Assembly (NCBI GenBank): GCA_039621445.1
Contig: CP154956.1
Span: forward strand, 16,869,562-16,933,561
Direction: 5' to 3'
DNA: 64,000 bases
Source: Euglena gracilis
Lineage: Eukaryota > Euglenida > Euglenophyceae > Euglenales
In this document: piece by piece, positions 32,281-43,690 of the stretch
How the letters are laid out: each line of letters begins with the position of its first letter
How positions within the stretch are numbered: position 1 is the stretch's first letter
Program-made: the position numbers and the translations under genes
The notes under the pieces: model-generated
Seen by the model: only the letters and a program-made list of their open reading frames with translations
Databases searched by the model: none
Told to the model about the DNA's origin: nothing

Positions 32281-33016
32281 GGTACCTCCCCCAGTCCACC
32301 CCCTCGGGACTTTTCCTAAGTCGAAAGCGATCCCACCACCCGGGGGGTCCAGCCAGCCAGCACTTTTTTCCCCCAGCCAGCAGCTCAGTTGCGACTCTCT
32401 TGAGGGGTTGGCTAAAAAAAATGTTGGGTCCAGCCCTGCTGGACCAAAAACTTTTTCGGCACAATGTGTCAAATTTTGTTTGCTGAAAATAAATAGAATT
32501 TGGAGAGAAAAAAACTGGACAAAAATGGCCAAAGTTGTGCTTTTTCAGAGTTTTTTTGGGGTGTGTTTTTCATCTCAAAATTCTGACTGAAGAATAAGTT
32601 AGCACTCAAAAACCAGTCTGTGGGACCCCCCCCCCCCTATGTCCAGCGACTCCACCCCCCCTTTTCGGAGGTTTGGCCAAATTTTTGGTCCTGGCGCAAA
32701 GCACCGGGCCGAATTTTGCTCCCAAAATTGGCCAAAAAGCTGGCCAAAATGCCATTTTTTTGGTATTTTTTGAGCAAAAATTTGTCAAAATTGCCAAAAG
32801 TCTTCGGTGCAAAGCGGAAGGCAGAAAAAAAATGGCCTGTTTGGGGACGTGGGGTCCCAGGTACCCGCCCGCTGTTTTTCGACCCCTTGTCCAAGGACCA
32901 CTCCCCCCCCCCCAAAGGGAGGAACTGACAGAGGTTACCGGTCGTTCGATATTGGGGGGTACATCAAATGGGATCCGATGGGTACTGCATTGCCTCCTCC
33001 AACGACCCCCCCCCCC

Positions 33017-33129
33017 CAGGGTTCGATATAAGGAGGGCGTACATGGTTTAGGTGGGGGGGGGGGTCCCCCCCCCCCCCCCCCCCCCCTCCCCCCCGGACC
33101 CTGCGCCCCCCCCCCCCCCCCCCCCCCCC

Positions 33130-33221
<92 letters not shown>

Positions 33222-33606
33222 ACCCTAGCCCTCCCCCATCCTGGCCCCGCGGTGGGGGTCCGGACCACCCCCCCCCCCACCTGCAAGGGGGGTCCGGACC
33301 GACCCTCGGGGGCAAAAATTGACCCCCCCAAAAAGGGTCAATTTTTTCCTCCGGCGCTTTGCGCCGAAATTTTTTTGCATTTTTGGCACATTTTTTGCCC
33401 AAAAAGTGCCCAAAATGGCACTTTTGGTCGTTTTGGGGGGTCAAAAATTTTCGGCCCCGCGCTTCGCGCCGCGCCGAAAAGTCGGCCACCCGGACCGCGC
33501 CCCTGTTTACGGAGGGGGGGGGTTCCCCCGCCCACCCCCCCCCCCTCCTGGCCCGCAGGGGGGGGTCCGGACCACCCCCCCCCACCTGTCCTTATATCGA
33601 ACCCTG
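33017..33606. mobile_element. hAT-like MITE, family D, with expanded C tract
   Basis: Ends CAGGGTTCGATATAAGGAGG and CCTTATATCGAACCCTG are inverted repeats. The flanks are C runs, so the target duplication is not informative. The interior carries the CGGCGCTTTGCGCCG core (33352) and a very long C run. Confidence 0.7.
33106..33221. repeat. C homopolymer of about 115 bp
   Basis: Almost pure C with two A interruptions (33130 and 33188). The poly-Pro and poly-Gly open frames across it are artefacts. The exact length is likely unreliable. Confidence 0.9.
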
Positions 33607-33902
33607 CCCCCCCCCCCCCCCCCCCCCCCCCAGTCAATAGCGATCTTTTTCCAGGTGATCTTTTTTCCCCAGTCATTCGCGGTTTTGACCCCGGTCTTGT
33701 CTAACGACCACCCCCTGGTCAGTAGCGATATTTAGCCAAAATAGCGACCCCCCCCCCCCGGTCAGTAGCGACATTTAGTGGTCGTTGGACAGGGGGGGGG
33801 GAGGTACGAAGGGTCAGAAAAACGAGGGATCATTTTTGTATTGAAACAGGGGGCAGGTTCTCATTTTTGGACACTTTCATTAACCTCTCCCATGTTATGC
33901 AG

Positions 33903-34016
33903 AGAGCGGTGCGTGAAACGGCTGCAGGAAGGCCGAAGCAATTACGTTCTGTATTTCGACAACGACGAGGCATATGATGAGTGGGTGGACAACATGAGCA
34001 AGGACGCCTTTTGGGG
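33903..34016 (+). CDS. OTU domain exon (central helices)
   Basis: Acceptor TCTCCCATGTTATGCAG, donor TGGGG|GTGTGT. A split Arg codon joins it to the Cys exon, and a split Gly codon to the next. It encodes ERCVKRLQEGRSNYVLYFDN then DEAYDEWVDNMSKDAFWG. The pattern of a Tyr-rich strand, then D..Y..WV..M, then WG is the usual centre of OTU domains. Confidence 0.85.
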
Positions 34017-34202
34017 GTGTGTTTTGCGGCACATTCCTGGAGCACTGCACACAAGGTTGCACACGACGCACAAACAACATTCTCTTGCGCATTCAACATT
34101 TGCAGTTTGCCCTCTTTCCATCATTCCAATTGAGATTCGGTGCACTCACCTGCTGATTTGCATCTTCACTGGCTGCCCAAATGCATTTTGTTTTCCCTGC
34201 AG

Positions 34203-34240
34203 GGATGAAATTGCTTTGAAAGCCATCGTGGACAGTCTAG
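34203..34240 (+). CDS. OTU domain exon (GDEIALKAIVDSLG)
   Basis: A 38-nt exon with acceptor TTTTCCCTGCAG and donor GTCTAG|GTGTGT. Joined to its neighbours it gives WGDEIALKAIVDSLG, the conserved OTU helix after the WG turn. The precise phase fit makes it convincing despite its size. Confidence 0.85.
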
Positions 34241-35851
34241 GTGTGTTTTTTTGCAGCTCCCTGCTCCCTCAAAAGCGATATCCGAAGGGAGGGCAAGGGG
34301 ATGAAAGTGGCCTTTCATGTTTTGGCTGTTTGAAGTGTTTGAAGTTGGAAGGTTCAAAATATAATAAGAAGAGAAGAACGGAATGAGAATCACATGGATC
34401 AGTGATGGATGATTTTGACAGGTGAGTTTGGCGGGTGCCAGGTTTCATTTTAAGGAACGTTGCACCCTCCTGGCAGTGCTGCAGGAAGGCGAGGGGGGGG
34501 TAAGATTGGGGTCAGATTTGGGTGTGTTATGGTACCCCACCCCCGATGCTGAAGGCGTCAGGGGCCCCAATTATGGTCAATTGAAGGGAAAGTCGACTGG
34601 GTCGGGCCCACTAAGACCCAAGTTGGGGTGCCCGCATGGCCAGGCGCCTCCGCGGATGTTAAAAAAGGAAGCCTGCAGGGTGCCTCCCTGTTGCCAGTTT
34701 TTCCCCGATATCCCGTTTCCCCACGAGCAAGGCAAATCTGAAATGAAACCGAATAATTTGCCATATCTGAAGGTGTCCTGCATCACCCAAGTCTAAGCCA
34801 TGAGACCCCAACATGACAGGCCACTGGCTGTGCTTCACCAGCAAACAGGGGTTATCTGAAGCCAGACGGGACCCACAGGGGGGGTCCAGCCAGCCAGCAC
34901 CTTTTTTCCAGCCAGCACCTCTCAGCCGGCTGCAGACCCCTTCCCCCCGGGGGGGGTCCGTTGAAATAATGTTCGGGCTGGACCGAAAAAGTTTTCGGTG
35001 CAAGCCGCGAAAATTTTTGAAAAATGTGTCAAGAACTCCCAAAAAATGGCACTTTTTGGGGTGGTTTTTTGGGTTCGCCTCCAAATTTGCCTGAAGATTG
35101 CCAACCCAGCTGGATTTGGGCTTTTTGGGACTTTTTTTTTTTGGTGCCCGCCGGCCACCCCCCGTGGGGGTCCAGCCAGCACCTTTTTTCCAGCCAGGTG
35201 TTCCAGCCGGCCCACGGGACCCCTCTCACCAGGGGTCCTTGAAAAACCGCTTCACCCCCAGAATTGCTGATGAACTGCATTTTGGGTTCTCTCGCCTGCC
35301 CAGGTTTACACGGGAAACCCAGAAGCCCTGTTGGTGGTGGGTGGGGGGGCAACCCCCCCCCCCCCCAAGGTGGGGTGAGGGTCTGATCACCACTCCCCCT
35401 GCCCCAACGCCCCCACGGGATTTCCCACGCAGCTCCTGCCTGGTGTCCTTTTTTTTTTGACTGAAGGGCCAGTCTGCCCACCGCTGTGGTGACCTGGTGC
35501 CCTCCCATCCCGACCAGGGATTTTTTTAAGTTTGGACCCCCGGGGGGGTGGGTAGGGCGGGTGTGGCCGGCCGAGCCACCCCCCTCGGCCGGCCTCACAT
35601 GTCTCCGGGTCTCCAGGTGACTCCGGTGGGGGGTGGGATATGCTTTTCGGTGCCGCAGGTGCCGAAGAAAATTCTGTTTTTTGCACTTTTCGCGATTTTT
35701 TGGCCATTTTTGTGTCGTTCCCCGGACCCCCCTCTCCCCCCCCCCCCCCCGGGGGGGGGGGGCCCCCCCAGGAGGTGGGTGGGTGGGGGCGCGCCCCCAC
35801 GCCCCCCCCCCCCGGTCTTAAAAAAACCCCTGATCCCGACGCCCTCCCCAG
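34241..35851. other. Intron with MITE sequences
   Basis: No exon seen. It contains GGGGTCCAGCCAGCC repeat blocks (34880-35240) and a complete family A MITE (35515-35832), which ends 19 bp before the next exon. Confidence 0.7.
35515..35832. mobile_element. hAT-like MITE, family A, perfect TSD
   Basis: Starts CAGGGATTTTTTTAAG and ends CTTAAAAAAACCCCTG. The perfect octamer ATCCCGAC flanks it (35507-35514 and 35833-35840). The acceptor of the next exon is 11 bp beyond the right duplication. Confidence 0.9.
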
Positions 35852-35884
35852 GATGCGTGGTGTACGTCATCGTGTCAACTGAGG
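35852..35884 (+). CDS. OTU domain exon (VVYVIVSTE strand)
   Basis: Acceptor CGCCCTCCCCAG in the right phase after 34240. It encodes CVVYVIVSTE, the central beta strand of OTU domains. The 3' end is unclear: there is no GT next to ACTGAG, and the first in-frame candidate is TTCGAT|GTGGCC after 35902. Sequence from about 35894 resembles a repeat also seen at 42120-42260. Confidence 0.75.
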
Positions 35885-36163
35885 GGGCATGGGCAGGCTT
35901 CGATGTGGCCTGGATGGAGGGGGCACACCAGGCTTGAGGGGCAGGATGGGCTCTGTTCTTTGCATTCCCTCTGGGGGCGGTGCCTGGCTGATTGTGGGCC
36001 AACAAGTGGCATTCTCAGGCCTCCCAGCGCTTTATGGGCCGGATCATTTCCACCCCCCACCCCCCACGGTGTTGGATCTGGGTCATACCACTTCTTAACA
36101 CCTGCCCCCCCCCCCCGGGAGGGCGGGATTTACTGGGGTTTTTTGAGGGATTGACTGGTTTTC

Positions 36164-36324
36164 NNNNNNNNNNNNNNNNNNNNNNNNNNNNNNNNNNNNN
36201 NNNNNNNNNNNNNNNNNNNNNNNNNNNNNNNNNNNNNNNNNNNNNNNNNNNNNNNNNNNNNNNNNNNNNNNNNNNNNNNNNNNNNNNNNNNNNNNNNNNN
36301 NNNNNNNNNNNNNNNNNNNNNNNN
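36164..36324. other. Assembly gap (161 Ns)
   Basis: A run of N inside the last OTU intron. It may hide an exon or part of one, which bears on the unresolved junction between 35884 and 38967. Confidence 1.
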
Positions 36325-38960
36325 GAATTGAAATGATCAACAATGATCACCAAACGATATTCCAATCCCAATAACAACGAAGAACTTTAACATTTATGAA
36401 ATTTATGAAGGTAACAGAAACTGAACAAACTGAACAGAAATTGAATGTCATTATCCAAAGTGCATAATGCAAACACTTCAAACCACGTGGAGACAATTGC
36501 ACGATTTACGAAGGGTAGAACAGGCGAAACGATACAGACCTTCTGTTCATTTCCCCGTGCTCCACCTGGAAGGACATTTCGACATGACATTGGCGTAAAA
36601 CCTGCAAAAAACAGAGCAAATATGAAGCGGTTATCCGCTTCCTCAGGATGACATAATACTTTTTAACTATCTCATAGTGCCAAACTGCAAAAACCAGAAT
36701 GAGGCTGACACTTACCCTTCTGAATGAAAAATTATGCTGAATGTGGTCTTTCATTGAATGGTCAAGTTGAAGATCTGACACCACAGCAATGAAGTGGCTT
36801 TCCGGCTCCTACCTCAAAACAAAGCACATGGCATTGCCGATTTTTCAGGCACTTTTTCAGGCATTGAGGCACCCGGCACTCAACTGACATCCCACAATGC
36901 CCCAGAACGCTCCCAATGTCCGCAGCCACGCCAAAGCCCCATGATAATGTCGCATGTTTCTGCTTCCATGAAGCGGAATTCCGCTTCATCGACGCCAGTA
37001 TTTAACTTTTTGATGGTATCCTTGTTGGGTAAGTTTTTCTATACAGCACGTCTGCTTGAGAACTCTCGATAGCAATCTGTCCAATTTCAACTGCCACGCT
37101 TCGTGGATTGAGCCGGGGCCAAGGCTCACAATGTGGCTGAGGTGTCTAAAGATCAATCTGCCTTTAGGTGTAAATTTTACTTTTTTCGATCCTCAATCAA
37201 TTTTTGTGGACCACAAAATTTTTTGTGGACACCACAAAAATTTTTGTGGTTCACCTGTGGACACCAAAAATTTTTTTGTGGTTCACCTGTGGACACCAAA
37301 AAAATATTTGTGGTTCACCTGTGGACACCAGAAAAAAATTTGTGGTTCACATGTCTTTTGTGAACCACACTAAATGAATGTCTGGGCCAGAGGCGAACAA
37401 CAGCGCCAGGCCAGAAGAAGGGATAAGAGGCACCACAGCCACAGTGCACACAGGGGGGTAAAGTGACTGACCGGTTTTTTCAGAGTGGAAAGTGACCCCC
37501 CCGGGGGGGTCGCTAAGCAATGGTATGTATGATCTGGATGCCCAGGAGTGCCTGTCGTGCCAGGGATTCTTTTTTTGATTCTCCAACAGGGAATTTCTGA
37601 ACATGCAGGGGACCCTGCCAGCCAGCCTTTTTTCCCCAAGCCAGCAGCTCCCTGCTGGGCTGCAGAAACCCCCCCCCCAGGGTTGAGTGGGAATAAATTT
37701 GATTCAGTGCAGCCGGTTGGAATGATTCAGACCCCCCAAAATGCATTCTGAACGAAGTTTTCTCCTGAGGAAAAAGTTCTCACTAATGTTTTGTCTTTTT
37801 TTTGTTGGAACCTACCTTCACGTAGCCAAAATTATTTGAAAAATGTCTCTTTTTTGGAGTAATTTGTTTGGGAAAAAGTGATTGACAACTTTCTTTTGCA
37901 ACGAAAGAAATCTTGGAGGAGGGGTGTAATTTTTTCTGCCTTTCGAGCAGAAGCGTGTCACCCCTGACACCCTGACATCATTTTCCTGCAAATTTTCTAA
38001 AGGACGATACATTTTTTTGGAGGCAGCAAGGGCATTTGACTGACACAAACCTCCTTGTGCAAGGGTGTCCACACATGTACGTGCACATACGTACATATAT
38101 CCATCCGTCCATCTGTCTACCCATCCGTCCACCCATCCATCAATCCGTCCATCCACCCCCTCCCACCCCCTCCCTGGGTCGCCAATCTCAAAAAATGATG
38201 TCTAGATATAACCTTCAAACACAGAGAAATATATAATAAGGCACCCACACCCCAAAATATTTGGTCTTGTGTGAAGGTGCCAAAAAAACGAGAGCGGTGG
38301 AAACACGGGCGACAGTTCTCGAAGGGAAATGGCGTTGGAATAAAAGCAAAAGCAACCAGGAAGAAGAGGGAGGAGGGGGGATGAAAAGAGAGGAGGGGAA
38401 AGTGAGGGAGCAAGAAGAGGAAAGGAAAGGGAAAGAAAGAAGAAAACGGAAATGCCGACCAGGTGGCAAATGTCCAAACTGACACCAAGAAGTTCGAAAT
38501 GGTCTAAAATGGTAAAAAAAATGGCAGATTGTGGTCGATTCTGGACCAAAGGGCCCCAAATTGGTCCAAAATGGCAAAATGTCCTGGGATGGAAAAAGCC
38601 ACATAATTCCACATATTTTAGTATATTTTCGTGTGTGCAATGTATGTTCATACATATTTTGGAGGAGTGCTTTGGACTTCACTCCAATTCTTCATTTTGC
38701 AAGATTTAGTTCTCTCCATAATGTACAAAATATTTGTCATTTATGTTGATTAAGATATTTTGATCAACCTTTTTGACCGGAAAGGTAATTGGGTGTGCCG
38801 AATCTGAAATCAAATTTTGTTTAACATTGATCCTGGGTCTCTTTCCGTTTATTTCTCCGTTCACGTTGTTTGTCGGCGGAACTACATCCGCAACGACAGA
38901 AATGATTTTCCCCCATGACATTTTTTTGTGCCTAATTTTTGTTTGATTTCTGTTTAATTC
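36325..38960. other. Intron with low-copy sequence and minisatellites
   Basis: No confident exon. It contains GAAGCGGTTATCCGCTTC palindromes (36628, 36968), a minisatellite at 37203-37362, a TGACTGG-type repeat near 37460 and CATC repeats at 38098-38155. Confidence 0.65.
37203..37362 (+). repeat. Minisatellite of about 33 bp
   Basis: Four to five copies of a unit containing TTTTTTGTGGTTCACCTGTG followed by GACACCAAAAA. Confidence 0.85.
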
Positions 38961-38966
38961 CCCAAC

Positions 38967-39204
38967 GTGGACAAATGGCCTCCCACGGGCTCCAATGGTG
39001 GCCTGGGGCCGGTACCACCGCTACGCGCCGAGCCACTTCTCCAACAAGGAGCTCAGCGAGGCGCCCAACATCTTCCTCTCGTACCTCTCCCCCATCCACT
39101 ACAACTCCCTCACGTACGACTCCGGCGAGCGGGTCTCCCTGCCCCCCCAGGACGTCCTGGAACTGCCCGACATCACCTCTGACCTGCGCTACCTGCGCGC
39201 CCAG
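38967..39204 (+). CDS. OTU domain exon with catalytic histidine
   Basis: From about 38995 the frame reads AWGRYHRYAPSHFSNKELSE, then APNIFLSYLSPIHYNSLTY and a tail rich in Asp/Glu/Leu. IFLSYLSPIHYNS is the OTU C-terminal motif, with the His as catalytic base and the following Asn as a likely partner. The donor is GCCCAG|GTCTCC, phase 0. No AG lies in the 100 bp before the exon, so the start is uncertain. GC content stays high to about 39240, so the exon may also extend slightly. Confidence 0.8.
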
Positions 39205-39464
39205 GTCTCCGCCCAGGGCTCGGCCCTGAGGGCGGAGGCCAGAGGGGGGATATGCATTGCAGTCCCTTTTTGCTTTGAATTTTTCTCTTGTTGGCAGGTT
39301 CCAAAACTGGAGATAGTAAAAGTAAAAATAGCAATGTCTGGCAGCTTCAACTGTTCCCCCGGGGGGGGGGGGTAGTTAAAATGAGGGGGGGGGCACCTTC
39401 TTGAACCGGTTGAATGTAAACCGATGGGGGTCGACGGCACTTTTTCAGTGTTTTCCATTGTCTT

Positions 39465-39650
39465 TAGGGGTAGGGTTAGGGTTACGGTTGTCATTCCGAA
39501 GGAGATCTGGGTGAGGGTTCCGCCAAAGCTGGGAAGTTCGGCCGATGTCTGGCCTAAATCTGGCTTAATTTTGGCCCATATTAGGCCAAAAGCCCTGAAT
39601 CCTACCCCCACCCCTATTCCCAAACCCTATCCCGAACCCAATCTTTTTCA
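39465..39650. repeat. Degenerate inverted telomere-like repeats
   Basis: GTAGGGTTAGGGTTACGG at the left and CCCTATCCCGAACCC at the right, about 130 bp apart, form a weak foldback. Confidence 0.5.
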
Positions 39651-40189
39651 ATTAACCCAAACTCGGACCTTGGACCAAGAGGAGTGTCCTTCTGTACTAT
39701 CTGGTCTGGTCTGGTCTGGTCTGGTCCCTCGAGTCCATTCATCCATCGATGGGTGCAAACTCATGGGGGTTCGGCTTGATGGATGGATGGGGGATCCATC
39801 CATCGAGTCCATCAATGCTGAGGGGGAACCCCCCCCTCGTTTTACAATTGGCCCCCCTTGGTGGCCCAGCAGTTAAAGGCTGCCAAATTTTCTTCTGGTC
39901 CTGTACAGCGGAAAATGCGAAACAGATTGCCTTTCTGCCTCATTTTAAGCACATTGCACATTTTTTTTGTTTTGCCCCCCAGGGCCCCCCCAGGAGTTTT
40001 CACCCATATTTGTCCCGGCTGATTTGTAAGGTGACAACTTCCCCTCGGGGGGGGGGGGGATGGTGTTTTCGTTTGTGAAGTACCATCGTGGGAGGGGGTT
40101 GACCCCACCTCTCATTGACATTGGTCGACCCACCGTGTTCATTTCTCATCCCCGAAACTCACCGCCCCTCGCAAGCGGACCGTGTTCGG

Positions 40190-40345
40190 AGGGTTTACTG
40201 GGACGCCGGGTCCGCTTCGAGCCCTGCCTCCGCCGCCTGACCTGGGACCTTGCCTCCACCTCATATATGACCCGGCGGGGCATCCGCCAGCCATCCCGCC
40301 AGGATCGGCGAGGGGACGCCCCTCACGCATCGCAGGGCGTCCTCG
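40190..40345. other. GC-rich coding-like segment, strand unresolved
   Basis: A GC-rich block ending where a family D MITE begins. The + strand frame GRRVRFEPCLRRLTWDLAS and the minus frame MAGGCPAGSYMRWRQGPRS are both open and plausible. No consensus splice site fixes either one. Confidence 0.35.
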
Positions 40346-40356
40346 ATGCTAGGGGG

Positions 40357-40767
40357 CAGGGTTCGATATAAGGAGGGCGTACATGGTTTAGGTGGGGGGG
40401 GCGTCCCCCCCCCACCCCCCCCCCTCCTGGCCCGCAGGGGGGGGTCCGGACCACCTGCAAGGGGGGTCCGGACCGACCCTCGGGGACAAAAATTGACAAA
40501 AGGGTCAATTTTTTCCTCCGGCGCTTCGCGCCGAAATTTTTTGTATTTTTGGCACATTCGAGCCCAAAAATTGCCCAAAATGGCACTTTTGGTCGTTTTG
40601 GGGGGTCAAAAATTTTCGGCCCGGCGCGAAGCGCCGGGCCGAAAATTCGGCCACCCTGACCGCGCACCTGTTTAGGTGGGGGGGGGTCCCCCCCCCCCCC
40701 CCCCCTCCTGGCCCGCAGGGGGGGGTCCGGACCACCCCCCCCCCACCTGTCCTTATATCGAACCCTG
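40357..40767. mobile_element. hAT-like MITE, family D, perfect TSD
   Basis: Ends CAGGGTTCGATATAAGGAGG and CCTTATATCGAACCCTG. The perfect octamer CTAGGGGG flanks it (40349-40356 and 40768-40775). The core GGCGCGAAGCGCCGGGCC lies near 40625. Confidence 0.9.
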
Positions 40768-41542
40768 CTAGGGGGTCCCTGGGGATGGCACCAGCCAGCA
40801 GCCCTTTGCCAGCCCTCGATTGGCACGTTGCTGTGTCTGTCCAGCGGCCTTTTGGGCAGCTGGTTGGTGACGGATGTGTGTGTGTGTGTGTTTCAGAGGG
40901 TGCCAAAAGTGACAAAAGTGGCCAAGAGGGTGGACAAAAGTGGGCAATAGTGGGCAAACGGTCAAAAGTGGACAAAAGTGGATGGAGTGGATGCAGGTGA
41001 TGTTGCGGATGCAGTGGATGCAGTATTTCAGCGAATGCAGGTATTGGAGGTACACCACCAAGGGCTTCAAAGGGGATGCTGGGTAATGCCAGGCGATGCT
41101 TGGTGATCAGGCCATTGTTCAAGACCTGTGGGGGGGGGGCTCCTGTGGCTAGCCATTTTGCAAGACACAGCTGGATCCCCCTCCCCTGGGGGGGGGTCTG
41201 GCCCCGACTGGAAAATATATATGTTCCTCCGGCGCTGTGCGCTGAAATAGAAATGAGGTTCTTGATGCATTTTTTGGCTGATTTTGTTCCAAAAAGAGAA
41301 AACAAAAATTGCCAAAAATGGGCATTTTGGCCATTCTTGGGGATCCCAAAGTTTTTTTCGGTGCTTCGCGCCGGTAACTGGAAAGAAACGTCCATTACCT
41401 AGCCTTTAGCCCTGCTAGTGGACGGGTGGGGTCCACTGTAGTTTCCACTGGCCAAATTTGGACTAGCTACAGTCCACCCCCCCCCCCCAAGGGGTACTGC
41501 GATCCCTTGAGCAAAGGCCTGTGGGCGATGCTGGGCCCTAGG

Positions 41543-41931
41543 CAGGGTTGGTATAAGGAGGGCGTAATGGTTTAGGTGTCCCCCCACCCCCCCCCCCCCT
41601 CCTGGCCCGCAGGGGGGTCCGGCCCCCCCCCCCCCACCTGCCAGGGGGTCCGGACCGACCCTCGGGGGGGGTTCCCGGGACCCCCCCCCAAAAGGGTCAA
41701 TTTTTTCCTCCGGCGCTTCGCACCGAAATTTTTTTGCATTTTTGGCACATTTTTGCACCAAAAGTGCCATTTTGGGCACTTTTGGTCATTTTGGGGGGTC
41801 AAAAAATTTCGGTAACCCAGACTGCGCACCTGTTTAGGTGGGGGGGGGTGTCCCCCCCGCCCCCCCCCCTCCTGGCCCGCAGGGGGGGGGGTCCGGACCA
41901 CCCCCCCCACCTGTCCTTTTATCGAACCCTG
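41543..41931. mobile_element. hAT-like MITE, family D, perfect TSD
   Basis: Ends CAGGGTTGGTATAAGGAGG and CCTTTTATCGAACCCTG. The perfect octamer GCCCTAGG flanks it (41535-41542 and 41932-41939). Confidence 0.9.
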
Positions 41932-42874
41932 GCCCTAGGGCATGGTTGACCAGAGCACGCCTGGTCCCGTGCCAGCGGTGGGGTTTTGGCCTGTTTTGGC
42001 TTTTTTCAGCGCAAGTGCCAAAAGCTTTTTTGGTGCTCCTCCTTTATATCGCACCCTGCTTCCCCCTCCCCCGACATTAGGCACAGGTTGAAAGTGACCA
42101 ACCCCAGGGGGGAGAGGGGTCAGATTGCCCTGGGGTGCCTCTGCAGGCATGCACTACCCCCCCGCCCCCCTGGGGGGTGGTGCCTGCCTAAATGTGGGCC
42201 ACCAAGTGGCATCTCAGGCCTCCCGGCGCTTTCTGGGCCGGGTCATGTCTACCCCCCAAGGTTGGGTTAGGGTGCCCAGGAGTGCTCATCCACAAGATTT
42301 ATTTAAGACCCCCCCCAGGGATGGATGGGAAGCCTTTCAGTTTTCAGGGTGGCGGTAGGGGGGGGTGTCCGGACCACACCTCCCTCCTGGGAGGTGAGGT
42401 GGTATGGGGGCCCAGGGGGAACTCACCTCAGGGAGAAAGTTCCGGGAACCCAAATTCTCGGGGATTGATTTTGGGGTGGAGTTTAGGTGGGTCCGGACCC
42501 CCCTCCCACCTAGGGGGTCCAGACCGACCCCCTGGGGTACCCGAGACCACCCTAAAGGGTCAAAAATTTCCTTCCAGCGCTTTGCGCCGAGATTTTTTAG
42601 CATGATTGACAAAAAAATTTGACCAAAAGTGCCCACAATGACATTTTAACCGTTTTTGGGAGGCAAAGTTTTTTGTGTCTTCAGGCCAAAAATCAGACCG
42701 AACCACTGTTTTCGTGGGAGGGTGTCCCCTCAGTTAAATACCAGGGGGGGTTCTGACCCACCCCCACTGCCCTTAGAATGAAACCTTGCAAAGCACACCT
42801 GTGGCTTCTGTGCTTCAAAATCTGGATTGGCGCATGCTGTTGGATGCCTCACTCCCTCGCCTCTTTCCGGCCAG

Positions 42875-42976
42875 CATTCGATGCCCCATTCATGGCCGCC
42901 CCGTTGTTTGTATCAGTATGTTTCGCCGCTAACCCGCCTCTCCCTGCCTTTGCACGCCACCACCTCCCCAAGTCAT
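42875..42976 (+). CDS. Candidate exon, His/Ser/Pro-rich
   Basis: Acceptor CTCTTTCCGGCCAG, donor AGTCAT|GTGGGT, 34 codons, phase 0/0, which would fit the exon ending at 39204. It encodes HSMPHSWPPRCLYQYVSPLT followed by Ser/Thr-rich residues. Other frames are also open. Confidence 0.3.
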
Positions 42977-43289
42977 GTGGGTGTGGGTTGTGTGGATGTT
43001 TGGCTTTCAGGGCGTTCCTCCGACTTAGCTTTGCGGGGACAATAATTGCCCGCCTGCGTGGATTTTCTGCAATTCTTTTTGGCTGCGAGGACCAACTCGG
43101 TCCCAAACTTTCTTGTGGTGGTGGATTACAGAACCCAGAGTACGCCTCCACGGGCAGTTACTGTGTGTAACGTTCATCATTCCATTCCCTGAACCTTGTG
43201 TGACTTGAACCCCTTCTGTAAGATGGGTGGGGGGCAGGCACCCATGGCCAACCAGGGCCGACCAGGTGCGACCAGGGAGTGAGTGGCCA

Positions 43290-43690
43290 AAAGTTGCCAA
43301 AAGCAGTCAAAACCAGTTAAAAGTGGCCAACAGTGGAAGCAGCCCGCAGTGAGCAAAAAGTGGACAAAAATTGCCAAAAGTGCCTCAAAAGAAGCCAAAA
43401 GCATCCAAAAGTGGCCAAAGCAGCGAAGTGCCTAAAATTGGCCAGAAGTGCAAAAGCAATCAAAAGTGGCCAAAAGCAAGCAAAAGTGGCCAAAAGAGTC
43501 CAAAAGAGACCAAAAGTGACCCAAAAAAAATGACCAAAAAGTCGAGGAAGGCACCTAAAGTGATCAAAAGTGACCAAGAGCATTCAAAAAGCAGAAAAAG
43601 TGGACAAAAGGGAAACAAAAGCAGTCGAAAGTGGCAAAAAAAGTTGAAAAAAAGTGCCCAAAAGCAGGAAAGCGGCCAAATGTTGGCAGT
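43290..43690 (+). repeat. Degenerate CAAAAGTGGC repeats
   Basis: About 40 irregular copies of a 10- to 12-bp unit (CCAAAAGTGG, CAAAAGTGAC). The Lys/Ser-rich + and Phe/Leu-rich minus frames are by-products. Similar tracts occur at 40895-41000, 46745-46880 and 61540-61850. Confidence 0.85.

Larger units (their letters stand above)
7427..39204 (+). other. Gene A: CUE + OTU domain protein (gene span)
   Basis: This is the hand-built gene model: about 30 exons on the + strand, each listed below. In order the product carries an N-terminal CUE domain, a long Ser/Pro/Ala/Gln-rich linker with basic KRPR-type patches, then an OTU cysteine-protease domain. OTU enzymes remove ubiquitin and CUE domains bind it, so a ubiquitin-directed deubiquitinase is the natural inference. 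Junction phases agree along 7660-12430, 14765-15825, 17932-22984 and 22984-35884. Unresolved points are: the link from 12430 to 14748, the 3' end of exon 16276 and its link to 17786, the donor of the exon at 25245, the donor near 35884 and the acceptor near 38967. Exons are GC-rich; introns carry MITEs and homopolymers. Whether the gene stops soon after 39204 or continues to about 60.5 kb cannot be settled here. Confidence 0.7.

Noticed and set aside
32673-33704. 343-codon + strand open frame and 241-codon minus frame
   Set aside because: Most of their length is poly-Pro or poly-Gly from the C homopolymer and MITE sequence.
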